IMG/VR virus record: IMGVR_UViG_3300042888_001925
Location: 1 to 48,048 of that record
Origin: a virus
Length of the DNA: 48,048 bases
Reading direction: 5' to 3' (one strand)
Part shown: positions 37,901-44,448 of the stretch, one piece after another
How positions within the stretch are numbered: the first letter of the stretch is position 1
How the letters are laid out: each line of letters begins with the position of its first letter
Position numbers and translations under genes: made by a program
The notes under the pieces: generated by a model
The model's database searches: none
What the model was told of the DNA's origin: nothing
The model's input: the letters and a program-made list of their open reading frames with translations, nothing else

Positions 37901-40814
37901 TGCTCAAGCAGTTGTGCGAGCTGAAAATGCAATGGTTCGTAGTTTTACTACTACCATGAAATTTGATCGATGCCAATATGTGACCAGCATCTATGAATGG
38001 AGCTCTACCGCGATTTATCAAACTGGACAAATGGTACGTTATGATGATCGAGTTTGGATGGCAACTAGCGACGATTCTACACCGGTTGTTGGACCAACGT
38101 TTGATCTTGCCAATTGGACAGAAGTTGATCCTGGTACACTAAGTGGTGTAGATCGTACCATGGGACTGTATGTGCCTGGTGTTAATCAGCCTGGACTTGA
38201 ATTGCCATTGCTGATTGACGGAGTTGATTATCCAGGTGTACAGGTGTACGGTGATTATTTCTTGGGCAATCCGCTCAACACTGATGCTGTGTTTGAAAGC
38301 GAATTTGTTGACCCTACTCTGGGAGAAAGATTTACCAGCGTCAATATCGACGGCGGCCAATTTGTTGGACTCTACGAAGGACATGCACCAGAAGAACTGG
38401 TCAATGGTGCAGAATACGATACTCTGGACATGAGAGTGTATACTCGTCCGGGCAGCGATTGGCAATTTGATGGTCACGGATTTGAAATAGCAACAGTTCG
38501 CTACACATATGATTCAGCAATCACTGATACCTATAGTTGGGCTGCATTACTAGAACATCCAGTGCAGGTACTAGTAAGCAATCAAACAACGGGTCGAGAT
38601 CTTGTACAGAATATTGACTACTCAGTTGATTGGGTTAATCAAACTATCACAGTAATTGATAATACAAGCAATGAAGATATTATCAATATTTCTGTATACG
38701 AGCTGGGTGGCGGAGCACAGTTGTTCCGCGGCAATTATGTTGGCAACGAAGTTGGCGATTCAGTAGTAATACCAGTAAGCACTAGCGAAATACAAACAGT
38801 GGCTGTGTTTCTTAACAGCGCAAATATTTCAGGAATAACATGGGAACCTTATATTGATTCTGTTGCCTGGAATTTGTTTAGCAGTTATGAAAAACTTGAT
38901 GTGGTAAACAACAGCGGCAGCTATTATAGAGCACTGCAAAATGTACCAGTTGGCACCGACATTACTAACATTGTTTATTGGGAGTTGTTTGTTCCTGCTA
39001 CCGAAAGTATTGTATTTTTTAACACCACTGTTGTATCTACTGATGGTATTGCGTTAGTAGCGTTTGGCATTGAATACACCACTGAAATTGGTGCCAGCGC
39101 ATTAGAATTAGGACAAACTTACAGAATCAACACTGTGGGAACCACTAACTTTATCACAGTTGGTGCTGCTGTAAACACAGTGGGAACAGAATTTACTGCA
39201 ACTGGCACCGCAGCAGGAACTGGCACCGCAACTATTGCATACAGTTGGAGCACTGCTCAGGTTGATACATTTGTTGCAGATGATACTATTGTATCTAGTC
39301 GTACATTAAATTTGGATATTGACTCAGGTGGAACCAACCCTGCCAATATGGTAGTAACCAAGAATGGACTACGACTTCGTCCTGCAGATGGCATTGAATG
39401 GATCAGTGATGGCAGCACACTGGGATTTGGTTTTCCATCACGTGGTGGGTACTCTCAACAGATTATCAATGCAGCCACTGATGTCAAAGTATGGGTCGAC
39501 GGGATACTACAAGTACAAAGTGTTGGTTTGATCACTGGAGCTTATAGTGTTACTGTATGGTCAGGAGCTGAAGACCGTCAGGTGATATTTGTTACTGCAC
39601 CTGATGCTGGTGCTGCTATTTTGATCTCAGTAAGCACAGTGGCTGACTATGATGTGGCTGCCGCCTCAATTGAAATCATATCACCGCCTAATCTTGGAGA
39701 TGTGTTCCAGGTCATTGGATGGAACGACACTCGTCAACAAAATGCACTAACCTTGGTGTTCCAGGGACCGGTGACTACTGGTATCACTGTGGTTGAACCA
39801 TATGATAGCACCGACTTTGATTCTGGTACACTGTCTGATGATCCAGGCAGCTATGACTACAGTGAAGGAACTTCTATTCCTGTCAACGATTTTTGGCTAC
39901 AGCGAGCCGATGTAAATCCAAGCAGACTTTGGGTCACGTTAAACGGCATTAGACAATTTGAAGGTGAAAATTTTGTGGTCGAGGGCGAATACTTGATTCT
40001 AGCATCCGGCGCAATTGGTTCTGCTGACATAATGGTAATTACTGAATTTACTGATTCTGTTGTGCCAGAAGCCATGGCATTCCGTATCTATCAAGACATG
40101 CGCGGCGTGCAAGGCACCTACAGAATTACTGCTGCAACAACCACTGCGGTATCACAAGCTGTGTCTGCTACTGCTGACATAATTTATGTTGACAATGCCG
40201 CTGCCTTGAGCGAGCCAGATTTACCAAACGGTATATTTGGTGTTATCACCATTGGTGGCGAACGTATCATGTACCGTGTACGAGATACTGCACTGAACTT
40301 TGTAAGCAGCTTGCTTCGTGGTACTGCTGGATCAGGCGCAGCGGAACATGTGACAGGAACACCTGTTTACGATATCAGTCGCGGCAATTTGCTGATTGCT
40401 GAATATCAGGACTACGTTGAAAGTGATACGCTAATTGGCGACGGATCAAGTACAATATTCCATGCTGATCCTCTCAAACTTGAAATTGACACAACCAATG
40501 AAGACAGCACATTTGATGTTCGTAGTTTAGAAGTGTATGTGGGCGGCGTGCGTCAGTATGCTTACAACGACACTACTGTAGCAATTGAAACTGGTCAATA
40601 CCGCTGGGAAATTGCTGAGTTTACACCACTAGCCATTGAGTTTGTGACACAAACTACATACCCTGAACTCGTTGCGCCACCAGCAGGTGTTGAAGTTACC
40701 ATGTTGGTACGCAAAGGCGTCACATGGTATGCGCCTGGAGTAGGAACTCCTAGTGACGGTAATGCACTGCAAGAAACCAATACTCCGGCCGCAAGGTTCT
40801 TGCGCGGCTTATAA
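25917..40814 (+). CDS. Giant baseplate-associated protein (4965 aa) with FG-GAP propeller, CBM-like and cupredoxin-like domains
   Basis: One uninterrupted frame of 14.9 kb. The N-terminus (TRSVDFLPQIFQTETNKQF...QEPKFKKTQGYIGR) resembles large structural proteins of marine T4-like phages and stands where T4 has gp7, the wedge initiator. Residues ~175-298 are cupredoxin-like, but SQTQANM stands where copper ligands CxxHxxM would be. Seven FG-GAP repeats begin at F2372, F2437, F2509, F2794, F2924, F3126 and F3214, the number needed for an integrin-alpha-like propeller. Four modules resembling chitin-binding CBM5/12 domains (W...Y..G..V.Y....Y.A...YW) start near residues 1961, 2993, 4026 and 4316. 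Several fibre-type strand repeats (ELGQTYRINTVGTTNFITVG, PGSGYNTIPVVTFDGG) fill the C-terminal part. Likely jobs are wedge scaffold and host glycan contact; gp7 equivalence is an inference from position and the N-terminus. It is about five times the length of T4 gp7 (1032 aa). Confidence 0.75.
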   Translation: MATTRSVDFLPQIFQTETNKQFLAATLDQLIQEPKFKKTQGYIGRTVGPGINPNDKYVVEPSTTRADYQLEPGVISLEPDTDKIKNAITYPGINDAVQFNGGNETRPDRLYASEYYTWDPFVNFDTFVNFSQYFWLPSGPAAVDVAATGVPTTDNFVVNRENGVYTFSGVAGSNPVIELVRGGSYTFQVAQNAKETVNYRVSNVGISAYQIDYQPNPALTLARGNTYVFNLNLNGNYPFWIKTAATTGVGDAYNSGVSRNGALIGLVTFTVPQDAPDTLYYASQTQANMQGVLNIVDGDAGTGPGFWIQAAPGISGKVPTTPNISSRDVLGVVNNGEDLGQITFNVPLKTAQSFYYGLTDFGPIDLICDLKFNQINNVSVEEFMSAYGGIDGITNLNGRTLVFTEPVTDAQAGGWQQTTLYDPLPENSTFNAQPGSFDTVFFDQTTDIAPADRYQLWQINYVTLGAYTYMTLVKINTIPNLNKFRILYGSTYSSTQWYKNNTGVFEQIPLLTAIQDTLYYQDGTDPEIFGRIKLLEQASASTIDVDEILGQANYVSPNGVAFTNGLKVKFIGDVIPANYASGTFNLLCTSAEFGTNYITTASTANLYVGEQITFSVPTIGGLTPGTYYIQSVAPNGIQFTVSVQQYGTPVVLSPGTANVTAIVTSNLEYYVSNVGTAIELLPVTDYITPETYVVDNDTTTINAEPDTLDYLTIDRASKDLNPWTRSNRWFHLDVINATAEYNNTTAAFDNAYRAKRPIIEFRPGVRLWNMGTDGKQPVDIIDFEETDAFSNIQGSTGYTVDGYELIDGSRIIFAADEDADVKNKIYVVSFINPDTVSPLISQPIINLTLASDGVVLTDQSTVCVAGETLVGLTFWFDGSDWAQAQQKTGVQQAPLFNVYDPTGVSFGDQTKYQSSTFTGSKLFSYAVGDTGILDPVLQFPLQYLNINNVGDIVFENNLYKDTFLYVLDNASVTSNISSGSVRDYTSRVVYNREIGWQTAASESQIRQQFKFSYSGATLKLDVRVDDSLNNIPPIKLYVGSVFQAPSTYSYTRTSNSTTITLGKTYVLGDIIEVAVLSGQTSQVAFYQVPINLQNNPLNGNSDSFTLGTIRTHYESICENLTTVSGTINGANNTRDLGNIVPYGLTILQQSAPLTLAGYFMRSPTFNVFSSLNYNDREYNKFKYQLLDAVTKQNIEFNTTAQVLDTAIEEITLGRVETQPFYWSDMLPSGAVYTTTNYTVSLTSTNTFDTVQVYNYTSANYLGMNVYLNDVILTRGVDYTVPADGPRIVVSAALTLGDQLTIQEYTATYSSFVPNTPTKMGLYAAYIPGILTQQTSTGFIQVIQGHDGSITPIFGDLRDDVLLEFETRIYNNLKLDGNPVPMTIYDVLPGQFRDTGFTYAEISSVFNEDFLNYVGGNKLDYKSQQYIATNQFTWNYSSAQNKLNNETLLGAWRGIYRYFYDTEQPQYTPWEMLGITEQPSWWELTYGPAPYTSGNTVLWDDLEAGLVNDPIAPYVKTDFVRPGLSQVIPVDDEGNLLSPFDSVVGTYNQTQFQKSWASGDGSPVEASWWNSSSYPFAVMQVLAVTRPAKFFALFADRDLYRYSEEYGQYLYNERYRLDANGVEVYGDGTSKASYINWIVDYNRQTGVNSTTELTADLKSLDVRLCYRMASFSDKQYIKIYTEKSSPNSTNTALLIPDESYDLLLYKNQPFDRSSYSAVVVQKVDNGYSVFGYGTSLPYFNILESKATGLLQTISSGGVTVRVPTFYTNTVTQVPYGFIFTNETSVCDFLLSYGKLLEREGLTFTDQSNGYILTWNQMCQEFLYWSQQGWDTNALLNLNPLAMKLTVTREQAIVDSIRVQTIDNVLLDQNRRELNTRNLNIVRIGNTFSCEPLTNQTLSFIDLKFTTYEHMIVLNNQSVFGDLIYAPITGARQSRLNLVCVNTTDWTGQVDAPGFILNQDNVEEWTGLRTYAKGEIVKYKNVYWSALTIVQPSIKFNFGDWTQSDYTQLELGLLPNLSNKANQLTNTYDINSANIERDNDLLSYGLIGFRPRQYMAALNLDDVSQVNVYRQFLGSKGTILSAELFSNANLGKEAADYDIYENWAVQRAVYGANANRSFFELRLNRALLNSNPSLVQVVLPGQESEADQPILLSDVWRQSYKLTSPDILPTTTEPITDAALPTAGYVNLDDADITVFDINDLANVNANIDQIGVGTSIWVAKINNYDWNIYRAQAVPGAIQHVCDNLDNTSRVIFSQQHGLVAGDTLIIKFFDVEVDGVYEVVSVPNLTTVNIVFQFAGDRVVANGTGLGFTLQTMRVAQASDIVNLPYANDILPGAKVWVDNNGSGNWEVLEKQEVFTDVAQISPLLLDATEHFGSSVAQATNRLAMLVGSPRYNHASGSNTGAVYVYVKNYGDQYSPVSPVANADGILSLTITGARGFGNAVDFGNQEWAAAGASASWGPNGAGEADSGYAAVIYRDPALGQPGVNPYAVWQLLTQPGTTTTTTPGAGEFGYSVAMSLDERWMYIGAPGLNQVHAYGRVDWEQQFVKALGNDSTASYNISQTIQIDDDSQLIVTIDGQVQLLGTDYTVTLAGGVYTTVVFTTAPAAGTLVNITRIYAKQLDAQTYFDVTQSATSGVGVGAEFTIVRVRNEVGQPGSTDGPTVGVTTAGTGYVNGNTVTIAASSFGGQADIVLTITSVSGSGGITGFNIAYVPVSLTTVFSLNELFFTVDNIYSFSITVDGEIYRPNIDYTYNVGTGDITFVTVPAAGTVIVATAQGYFEYVNTLTTAGLIAGDRFGQSVSCSTDGRQIMIGAPDKTVNGKVEAGAVYVFDRNVQRFIYGEDGSTVDFTLLGTPVGPISVIVNNVFFVNEADSTIGAPNSFYWDGANTVTIVNADLRFGDVIEIETNQFSLIQTVSQATVAEFSNFGQSVDLCAYNCSLYVGEPQSSIQIFKGGVVERAVNQSRVYGTVTAGAANPALTAGNTVRVNNMDVTVPNAWSSLSTYAKNTVVYNLSGGTYTIYVSIQSVPSSTAITNTSYWQSVTTTTVAASVSVRALAAQINVAVPNVSATVSTTGYLTVAVKNSAAAAEFNKLQVAPGSVGIAFTTLDFSTFVHTQVIVSPYPVEMGGFGATISIDDTATALAVGTPNGTLYLITIFDDGTTDFDVGSTIFFSTVNQSGAVYTYDYLPSSSPSVTNPGNFVFGQQISNSEVKEYDQFGFALNYTSGVLVVGAPYNDVEDSTAAFGRVFVFENANRTPAWTVLREQQPVVDIRLLNSVFTYDRITSATTQFYDFFDPLQGKILGAARQNIDYISGIDPANYNIGPTGINGATWTAEHVGQVWWDISSVRFIDPNQDDIVYASRRWGQVFPGSSIDVYQWVLSSVPPSDYTGPGVPQNTLSYSINSRLGRDGIFATEYYFWVRGVTSTATQQGKTLSVETVAQYIGNPRGSGISYVAPINASTIALYNAGEYIEAFDTVINIEFDREYTNDNVHVEYELIGQDKPDAFLSDNLYRKLQDSFCGVDTFGNLVPDPGLSIAERYGVQFRPRQSMFVDRFDALKNYLTRANNVLALYPISESRSFNLLNSAEPEPSANSELWNLRVANLEILGFQNINSVALGYKYLVVSDSDNRGLWTIYTVQANDQVPGTRELLLTRVQGYNTTDYWSYINWYRPGYNSSSKIIAEVANIAALDVLSVAVGSSAKVTANSQGKFEIYLLEDTGWSRVGLEDGTIEFSAELWDYALGRFGFDIEVFDAQYYDQEPVIETRKIIQAINEELFVDDLILERNRALTLMFNYVLSEFSAPEWLVKTSLIDVDHRIRDLTPYQNYRQDNQEFVLDYIQEVKPYHVQIREFNLRYNGFDDFLGTLTDFDLPAYYDTTLTVPQYTSPILLPYDHGTAQVSNVLSDLPSTSTVWSNFPYNQWYNNYLLTVTSIEMITGRFGTGYTEPPQVIITGDAVEPAEAEAIINSLGQVVAVTVTNPGSGYNTIPVVTFDGGNGSGAQAVVRAENAMVRSFTTTMKFDRCQYVTSIYEWSSTAIYQTGQMVRYDDRVWMATSDDSTPVVGPTFDLANWTEVDPGTLSGVDRTMGLYVPGVNQPGLELPLLIDGVDYPGVQVYGDYFLGNPLNTDAVFESEFVDPTLGERFTSVNIDGGQFVGLYEGHAPEELVNGAEYDTLDMRVYTRPGSDWQFDGHGFEIATVRYTYDSAITDTYSWAALLEHPVQVLVSNQTTGRDLVQNIDYSVDWVNQTITVIDNTSNEDIINISVYELGGGAQLFRGNYVGNEVGDSVVIPVSTSEIQTVAVFLNSANISGITWEPYIDSVAWNLFSSYEKLDVVNNSGSYYRALQNVPVGTDITNIVYWELFVPATESIVFFNTTVVSTDGIALVAFGIEYTTEIGASALELGQTYRINTVGTTNFITVGAAVNTVGTEFTATGTAAGTGTATIAYSWSTAQVDTFVADDTIVSSRTLNLDIDSGGTNPANMVVTKNGLRLRPADGIEWISDGSTLGFGFPSRGGYSQQIINAATDVKVWVDGILQVQSVGLITGAYSVTVWSGAEDRQVIFVTAPDAGAAILISVSTVADYDVAAASIEIISPPNLGDVFQVIGWNDTRQQNALTLVFQGPVTTGITVVEPYDSTDFDSGTLSDDPGSYDYSEGTSIPVNDFWLQRADVNPSRLWVTLNGIRQFEGENFVVEGEYLILASGAIGSADIMVITEFTDSVVPEAMAFRIYQDMRGVQGTYRITAATTTAVSQAVSATADIIYVDNAAALSEPDLPNGIFGVITIGGERIMYRVRDTALNFVSSLLRGTAGSGAAEHVTGTPVYDISRGNLLIAEYQDYVESDTLIGDGSSTIFHADPLKLEIDTTNEDSTFDVRSLEVYVGGVRQYAYNDTTVAIETGQYRWEIAEFTPLAIEFVTQTTYPELVAPPAGVEVTMLVRKGVTWYAPGVGTPSDGNALQETNTPAARFLRGL

Positions 40815-40834
40815 AGCAAGGTAAATAAGTGACC

Positions 40835-40987
40835 ATGGCAAATACACAGTCAACTCAGCCAAAACAAGCAGCAACTCCTGCTGCAAAGGCTCGTAAACCC
40901 AACGAACAAGGGACCGTTTCGGTACAGGCTCACATGAGAATCTATGACCCAAAAACACAAAAAACTTATGTGGAGGGACGAGCATGA
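40835..40987 (+). CDS. Small 50-residue structural-type protein
   Basis: An ATG at 40835 opens a 50-codon frame ending in TGA at 40985-40987, which overlaps the next ATG as ATGA. The N-terminal half is Lys/Ala/Gln/Pro-rich and probably disordered. The end, HMRIYDPKTQKTYVEGRA, parallels HVKVYDPKSGEIFYNDHN near the start of the following protein, suggesting a duplicated strand motif or a split gene. The coupling and coding context support translation. Function is unknown. A GGTAAATA box lies 7 nt upstream. Confidence 0.6.
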   Translation: MANTQSTQPKQAATPAAKARKPNEQGTVSVQAHMRIYDPKTQKTYVEGRA

Positions 40988-41589
40988 TCACTCCTGGACT
41001 AGCTAAAATCACCGGCCATGTCAAAGTCTACGACCCCAAAAGTGGTGAAATATTCTACAACGATCACAACGCTATTCATTACGAAAATATCAGTGTTGCT
41101 ATGGCACAAACACTGAGTGATCGAAATCTAGGCTACATATATCAAATGGCGTTTGGCAACGGCGGCAGCTCAGTGGATCCCACTGGTGTTATCACTTATT
41201 TGCCCCCAAACACCACAGGACAAAATGCTGACCTGTACAACGAAACTTATGCCAAAGTTGTCAACGACAATTCAGCAGCTGACACAGATCCTGAAAACAA
41301 CAAAATGACTGTGCTACACACGTCGGGCAATGTTTATACAGATATTTTAGTACAGTGTTTGCTGGATTATGGCGAGCCACCACAACAACAGGCATTTGAT
41401 AACAGCACCAACTTCAACGGTGAGTTTGTGTTTGACGAACTAGGACTCAAAACCTGGAACGGAAGTGCAGAGGATCTGCGATTGATCACACACGTTATTT
41501 TTCACCCCGTACAAAAGAGTTTGAACCGTCAAATTCAGATTGACTACACTCTACGTATACAGACATTAAGCAACATCAATGCTGTATAA
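40984..41589 (+). CDS. Conserved virion structural protein, position of T4 gp8/gp9
   Basis: The 201-residue protein begins ITGHVKVYDPKSGEIFYNDHNAIHYENISVAMAQ and contains YQMAFGNGGSSVDPTGVITYL, LLDYGEPPQQQAFDNST and a C-terminal HVIFHPVQKSLNRQIQIDYT. This pattern recurs in marine T4-like phages as an unnamed structural protein next to fibre genes, from my memory of such genomes. It is mostly beta-strand, with no catalytic motif. Position between the giant wedge-type protein and the fibres suggests a connector at the baseplate edge. T4 gp8 (334 aa) and gp9 (288 aa) are larger and I see no clear sequence match to either. The start is coupled (ATGA) to the 50-residue gene. Confidence 0.6.
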   Translation: MITPGLAKITGHVKVYDPKSGEIFYNDHNAIHYENISVAMAQTLSDRNLGYIYQMAFGNGGSSVDPTGVITYLPPNTTGQNADLYNETYAKVVNDNSAADTDPENNKMTVLHTSGNVYTDILVQCLLDYGEPPQQQAFDNSTNFNGEFVFDELGLKTWNGSAEDLRLITHVIFHPVQKSLNRQIQIDYTLRIQTLSNINAV

Positions 41590-41592
41590 ATA
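41585..41592 (+). promoter_or_regulatory. T4-type late promoter TATAAATA for the fibre genes
   Basis: TATAAATA is an exact T4 late box. It overlaps the last codons of the preceding structural gene and lies 32 nt before the ATG at 41625, with a purine-rich AGGAACAAGG ribosome region between. A start about 6 nt past the box leaves a leader of about 26 nt. Confidence 0.75.
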
Positions 41593-41624
41593 TCTATAAT
41601 TAATTTAGGAACAAGGCGACCAAT

Positions 41625-43412
41625 ATGGCATATACAATTAATCTTACTGACGGCACAGTATTTGCAACCATTTCTGACGGCACAGTAAACACTGCTAGTA
41701 GCATGATACTGGTAGGTAAAAACTATGCCGGTTACGGTGAATTTCTCGACGAGAACTTTATCCACTTGCTGGAAAACGGTTCAAACACCACTGCACCCAG
41801 CGCTCCACTAACAGGACAATTGTGGTGGGACAAAACCAATAACTTGCTAAAAGTCTACAACGGCACAATATTCAAGACTATTAGCGCTGCTACTTCTAGT
41901 GCATCTGCACCAACATCAAACGTGCAAGGCGACCTGTGGTACGACACAGTAAATCAGCAAGTCAAAGTATATACTGGCACAGGTTTTATTGTGGTTGGCC
42001 CTGCGTTTACATCCGCTGAAGGCACAGCTGGCGCCATTCCTGAAACTATCAATGACAACGGCGGCACACCACACTTTGTGACCAGTTTGTATGTGAACAA
42101 CACTCGTGTTGCTATTGTGAGCAAAGACGCTAACTTTACACCAGCAGCCCCCACAGTAACCACATTCCCTGTAATTTATACTGGTATTACACTATCTAAC
42201 ACTGGTGGTAGTGGCCCGGTGTTTGCAGGTACTGCTACTAATGCTGCATTGTTGGACAACTTGGACTCTACTGACTTCATGAGAGCGACGGCCAACACAG
42301 CTACCACTGGTACTGTGCGTGTGCAGAACAATGTGGGTTTGTTTGTTGGTGCAGCCAACGTATTCAACGTAAACACCACCTCAACAGATGCCAACGTCAA
42401 AAGCGACATCAGTAACGGTAATTTGGTGATTCAGGCCAACGTAGGCGGAACCACTTACAATGTGGCTCGTGCTCTGGGCTCAAATGGCACATTTGCAATT
42501 GCCAATGCTGCCACAGTGGGTACCACCCTTGGTGTAACTGGCAACGTAACTGGGGGCAACTTGGTTACTGGTGCACAGGTTAGTGCCACAGGCAACGTAA
42601 CTGGGGGCAATATTATCACTGCTGCCCTAGTCCAAGGTGCAACAGTCAGCGCCCTGGCTAACGTTATTGCTGGCAATGTCAACACAGCTGGTCGTATCAC
42701 TGCCACTGGCAATATCATCAGTGCTGCCAACGTTACAGGTTCATACTTGTTTGGTAATGGTTCACAACTCACAGGCTTGAGTCTGGGTGTGAGCGTTACC
42801 CAATTCCAAAATGGTACAACAGCGGGCCAGGTTGGTACTTCGGGTGGCAACATCAACTTCAACGTGGGAGGTGTAGCCAATGTGGTTGTGATTGACACAA
42901 GCACTGTGTATGCTAACGTTGTTAACGTGAACAATATAACCACTCCGGGCAATGCCGTTGGTAATATTGGTAGTGTAAGTAACCCATTTAACCGTGTGTT
43001 TGCTCAATCTACCACAGCAGCATACGCTGACGTTGCAGAACGTTTTGCAGCCGATGCTGTATACTCAGCAGGAACTGTGGTTGAACTAGGCGGAGAAATG
43101 GAAATTACTCGTGCTAGAGATGAACTCAGTGAAAATGTGTTTGGCGTTATCAGCACACGGGCTGCTTACTTGATGAATGGCATGGCTGGTGATGACAACA
43201 CACACCCGCCGGTGGCTATGACTGGACGAGTTCCTGTTCAAGTGATTGGACGTGTGGCCAAAGGTGACCGCTTGGTATCAGCTGGTAATGGTGTTGCTAG
43301 AGCGGCACAGCCTGGCGAAGCCACTGCATTCAACGTATTGGGTCGTGCATTGGCACACAAACGAACTCCTGAGCTAGGGGAAGTTGAAGCCATTGTGACC
43401 ATTAGCAAATAA
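41625..43412 (+). CDS. Tail fibre protein with C-terminal fibre-tip-like domain
   Basis: The 595-residue protein has fibre architecture. Residues ~10-130 contain two GxLWxD...KVYxG units (GQLWWDKTNNLLKVYNG, GDLWYDTVNQQVKVYTG) typical of phage fibre shafts. The middle has triple-helix-type repeats, GNVTGGNLVTG and GNVTGGNIITA, encoded by an identical 20-nt stretch at 42540 and 42591, then GSYLFGNGSQLTGL. The last ~140 residues (YADVAERFAADAVYSAGTVVELGG...GRVPVQVIGRVAKGDRLV) form the C-terminal domain common to many marine phage fibres, which resembles the region upstream of S74 chaperone domains. No autocleavage Ser/Lys pair is evident. It would trimerise and contact the host surface. An exact late promoter precedes it. 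Confidence 0.8.
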   Translation: MAYTINLTDGTVFATISDGTVNTASSMILVGKNYAGYGEFLDENFIHLLENGSNTTAPSAPLTGQLWWDKTNNLLKVYNGTIFKTISAATSSASAPTSNVQGDLWYDTVNQQVKVYTGTGFIVVGPAFTSAEGTAGAIPETINDNGGTPHFVTSLYVNNTRVAIVSKDANFTPAAPTVTTFPVIYTGITLSNTGGSGPVFAGTATNAALLDNLDSTDFMRATANTATTGTVRVQNNVGLFVGAANVFNVNTTSTDANVKSDISNGNLVIQANVGGTTYNVARALGSNGTFAIANAATVGTTLGVTGNVTGGNLVTGAQVSATGNVTGGNIITAALVQGATVSALANVIAGNVNTAGRITATGNIISAANVTGSYLFGNGSQLTGLSLGVSVTQFQNGTTAGQVGTSGGNINFNVGGVANVVVIDTSTVYANVVNVNNITTPGNAVGNIGSVSNPFNRVFAQSTTAAYADVAERFAADAVYSAGTVVELGGEMEITRARDELSENVFGVISTRAAYLMNGMAGDDNTHPPVAMTGRVPVQVIGRVAKGDRLVSAGNGVARAAQPGEATAFNVLGRALAHKRTPELGEVEAIVTISK

Positions 43413-43424
43413 TTAGGATAAAAA

Positions 43425-44393
43425 ATGACTTATTCATCAGGAGGCTTGATCCAGGCCACAGACTACAATGGTTTTGCCAGTACCACTGCAAGCGCCAACG
43501 TCAATGATCTTTGGGCCACCGGTGCTACTGATAAAGGTTGGGGACAAACAGCACTAAGCACTGTGAGTGCAGCCGGAGTTGTTACTGCAACCAACTGGGC
43601 AAGTCTTGTTAATACTATCAGCAGCATGGGCAGCCAAACTGGCACAACTATCACAGCAAGATCAGCTCCTGTAACTGGCAACCTGATTCAGATTCTTGCT
43701 GCTCTCAACACAGACCTAACCAACATAACTACCAACCGACTCAACGCTGTGGCCAACGGCACACAGTATACAGCCTGGACTGGCACCAACTCAAAGACTG
43801 CTGCTACTTCGGGAGCAACTTGGAGCTTTACATTTACCAACACAGTGACATTTGCCAGTGCAGCAGCAGCACGTTACTTTTTCAACGGTGGGGGTCGCAT
43901 CAAGCTGGATGTGAGCAAAACAGCCACTGGCGACCTGGGCGACCCAGAATGGAATGACTTGGCCAATACCTTGTGTGGCGACATTTTCTTCACGGGTGGC
44001 ACTGGAACTGCTGTAATTTCAGGCGCATCTTACACAGGCACAACCAAAGTTGGCGGAACAGGCACACCAAACATATTGCTCACCACCACAGGATTCTATG
44101 ACCTGACTCCCGGCGGTGCAGCTACCATTATCTACAAGCAGTTTGCTGACACTGTTCCCTACACCAGCAACTTTATCCAACACAGTGCTGCTCTCAACGC
44201 TGCAAGCACCATACTGACATTTACCACATTATGGAGTGCCAGCGACGGCGACGCAATTTCGGGTGGCACAGCCTCAACGGGAGCCACTCCTGGAACAGCA
44301 CCAACCACAATTTGCACCTATTTCCCACCTAGTACAACCTATCTGACTACTGCAAGTTGGGGAACCCCAACAGTGGCAGCAACCACAGTCTAA
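43425..44393 (+). CDS. Second tail fibre/receptor-binding type protein
   Basis: The 322-residue protein is Thr/Ala/Gly-rich and strand-rich. It starts with a helical SGGLIQATDYNGFASTTASA segment of a kind seen in fibre-associated proteins, and its second half contains FASAAAARYFFNGGGRIKLDV, a phrase common in phage tail-fibre tip domains, followed by repeated TGTT.GGTGTPN-type turns. The gene lies 12 nt after the first fibre gene with an AGGA ribosome site and is followed directly by a terminator, so it closes the late structural transcription unit. The likely role is host binding or fibre attachment. No enzyme motif is visible. Confidence 0.65.
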   Translation: MTYSSGGLIQATDYNGFASTTASANVNDLWATGATDKGWGQTALSTVSAAGVVTATNWASLVNTISSMGSQTGTTITARSAPVTGNLIQILAALNTDLTNITTNRLNAVANGTQYTAWTGTNSKTAATSGATWSFTFTNTVTFASAAAARYFFNGGGRIKLDVSKTATGDLGDPEWNDLANTLCGDIFFTGGTGTAVISGASYTGTTKVGGTGTPNILLTTTGFYDLTPGGAATIIYKQFADTVPYTSNFIQHSAALNAASTILTFTTLWSASDGDAISGGTASTGATPGTAPTTICTYFPPSTTYLTTASWGTPTVAATTV

Positions 44394-44396
44394 CCA

Positions 44397-44432
44397 AAAG
44401 GGCCGCAAGGCCCTTTACCTTTGTTACTTTTT
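44397..44432 (+). terminator. Intrinsic-type terminator after the fibre genes
   Basis: AAAGGGCC, loop GCAA, GGCCCTTT make a perfect 8-bp stem (44397-44416) capped by a GNRA tetraloop. It begins 4 nt after the fibre stop codon and is followed by a T-rich tract with TTTTT at its end (TACCTTTGTTACTTTTT). It separates the structural module from the accessory block. Confidence 0.8.
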
Positions 44433-44448
44433 CCTGTATACTACTAGC

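Noticed and set aside
44414-44442. Sigma70-like promoter before the 101-residue gene (TTTACC, 17 nt, TATACT)
   Set aside because: The -35 matches poorly, the elements overlap the terminator, and the predicted start would fall on the ATG.
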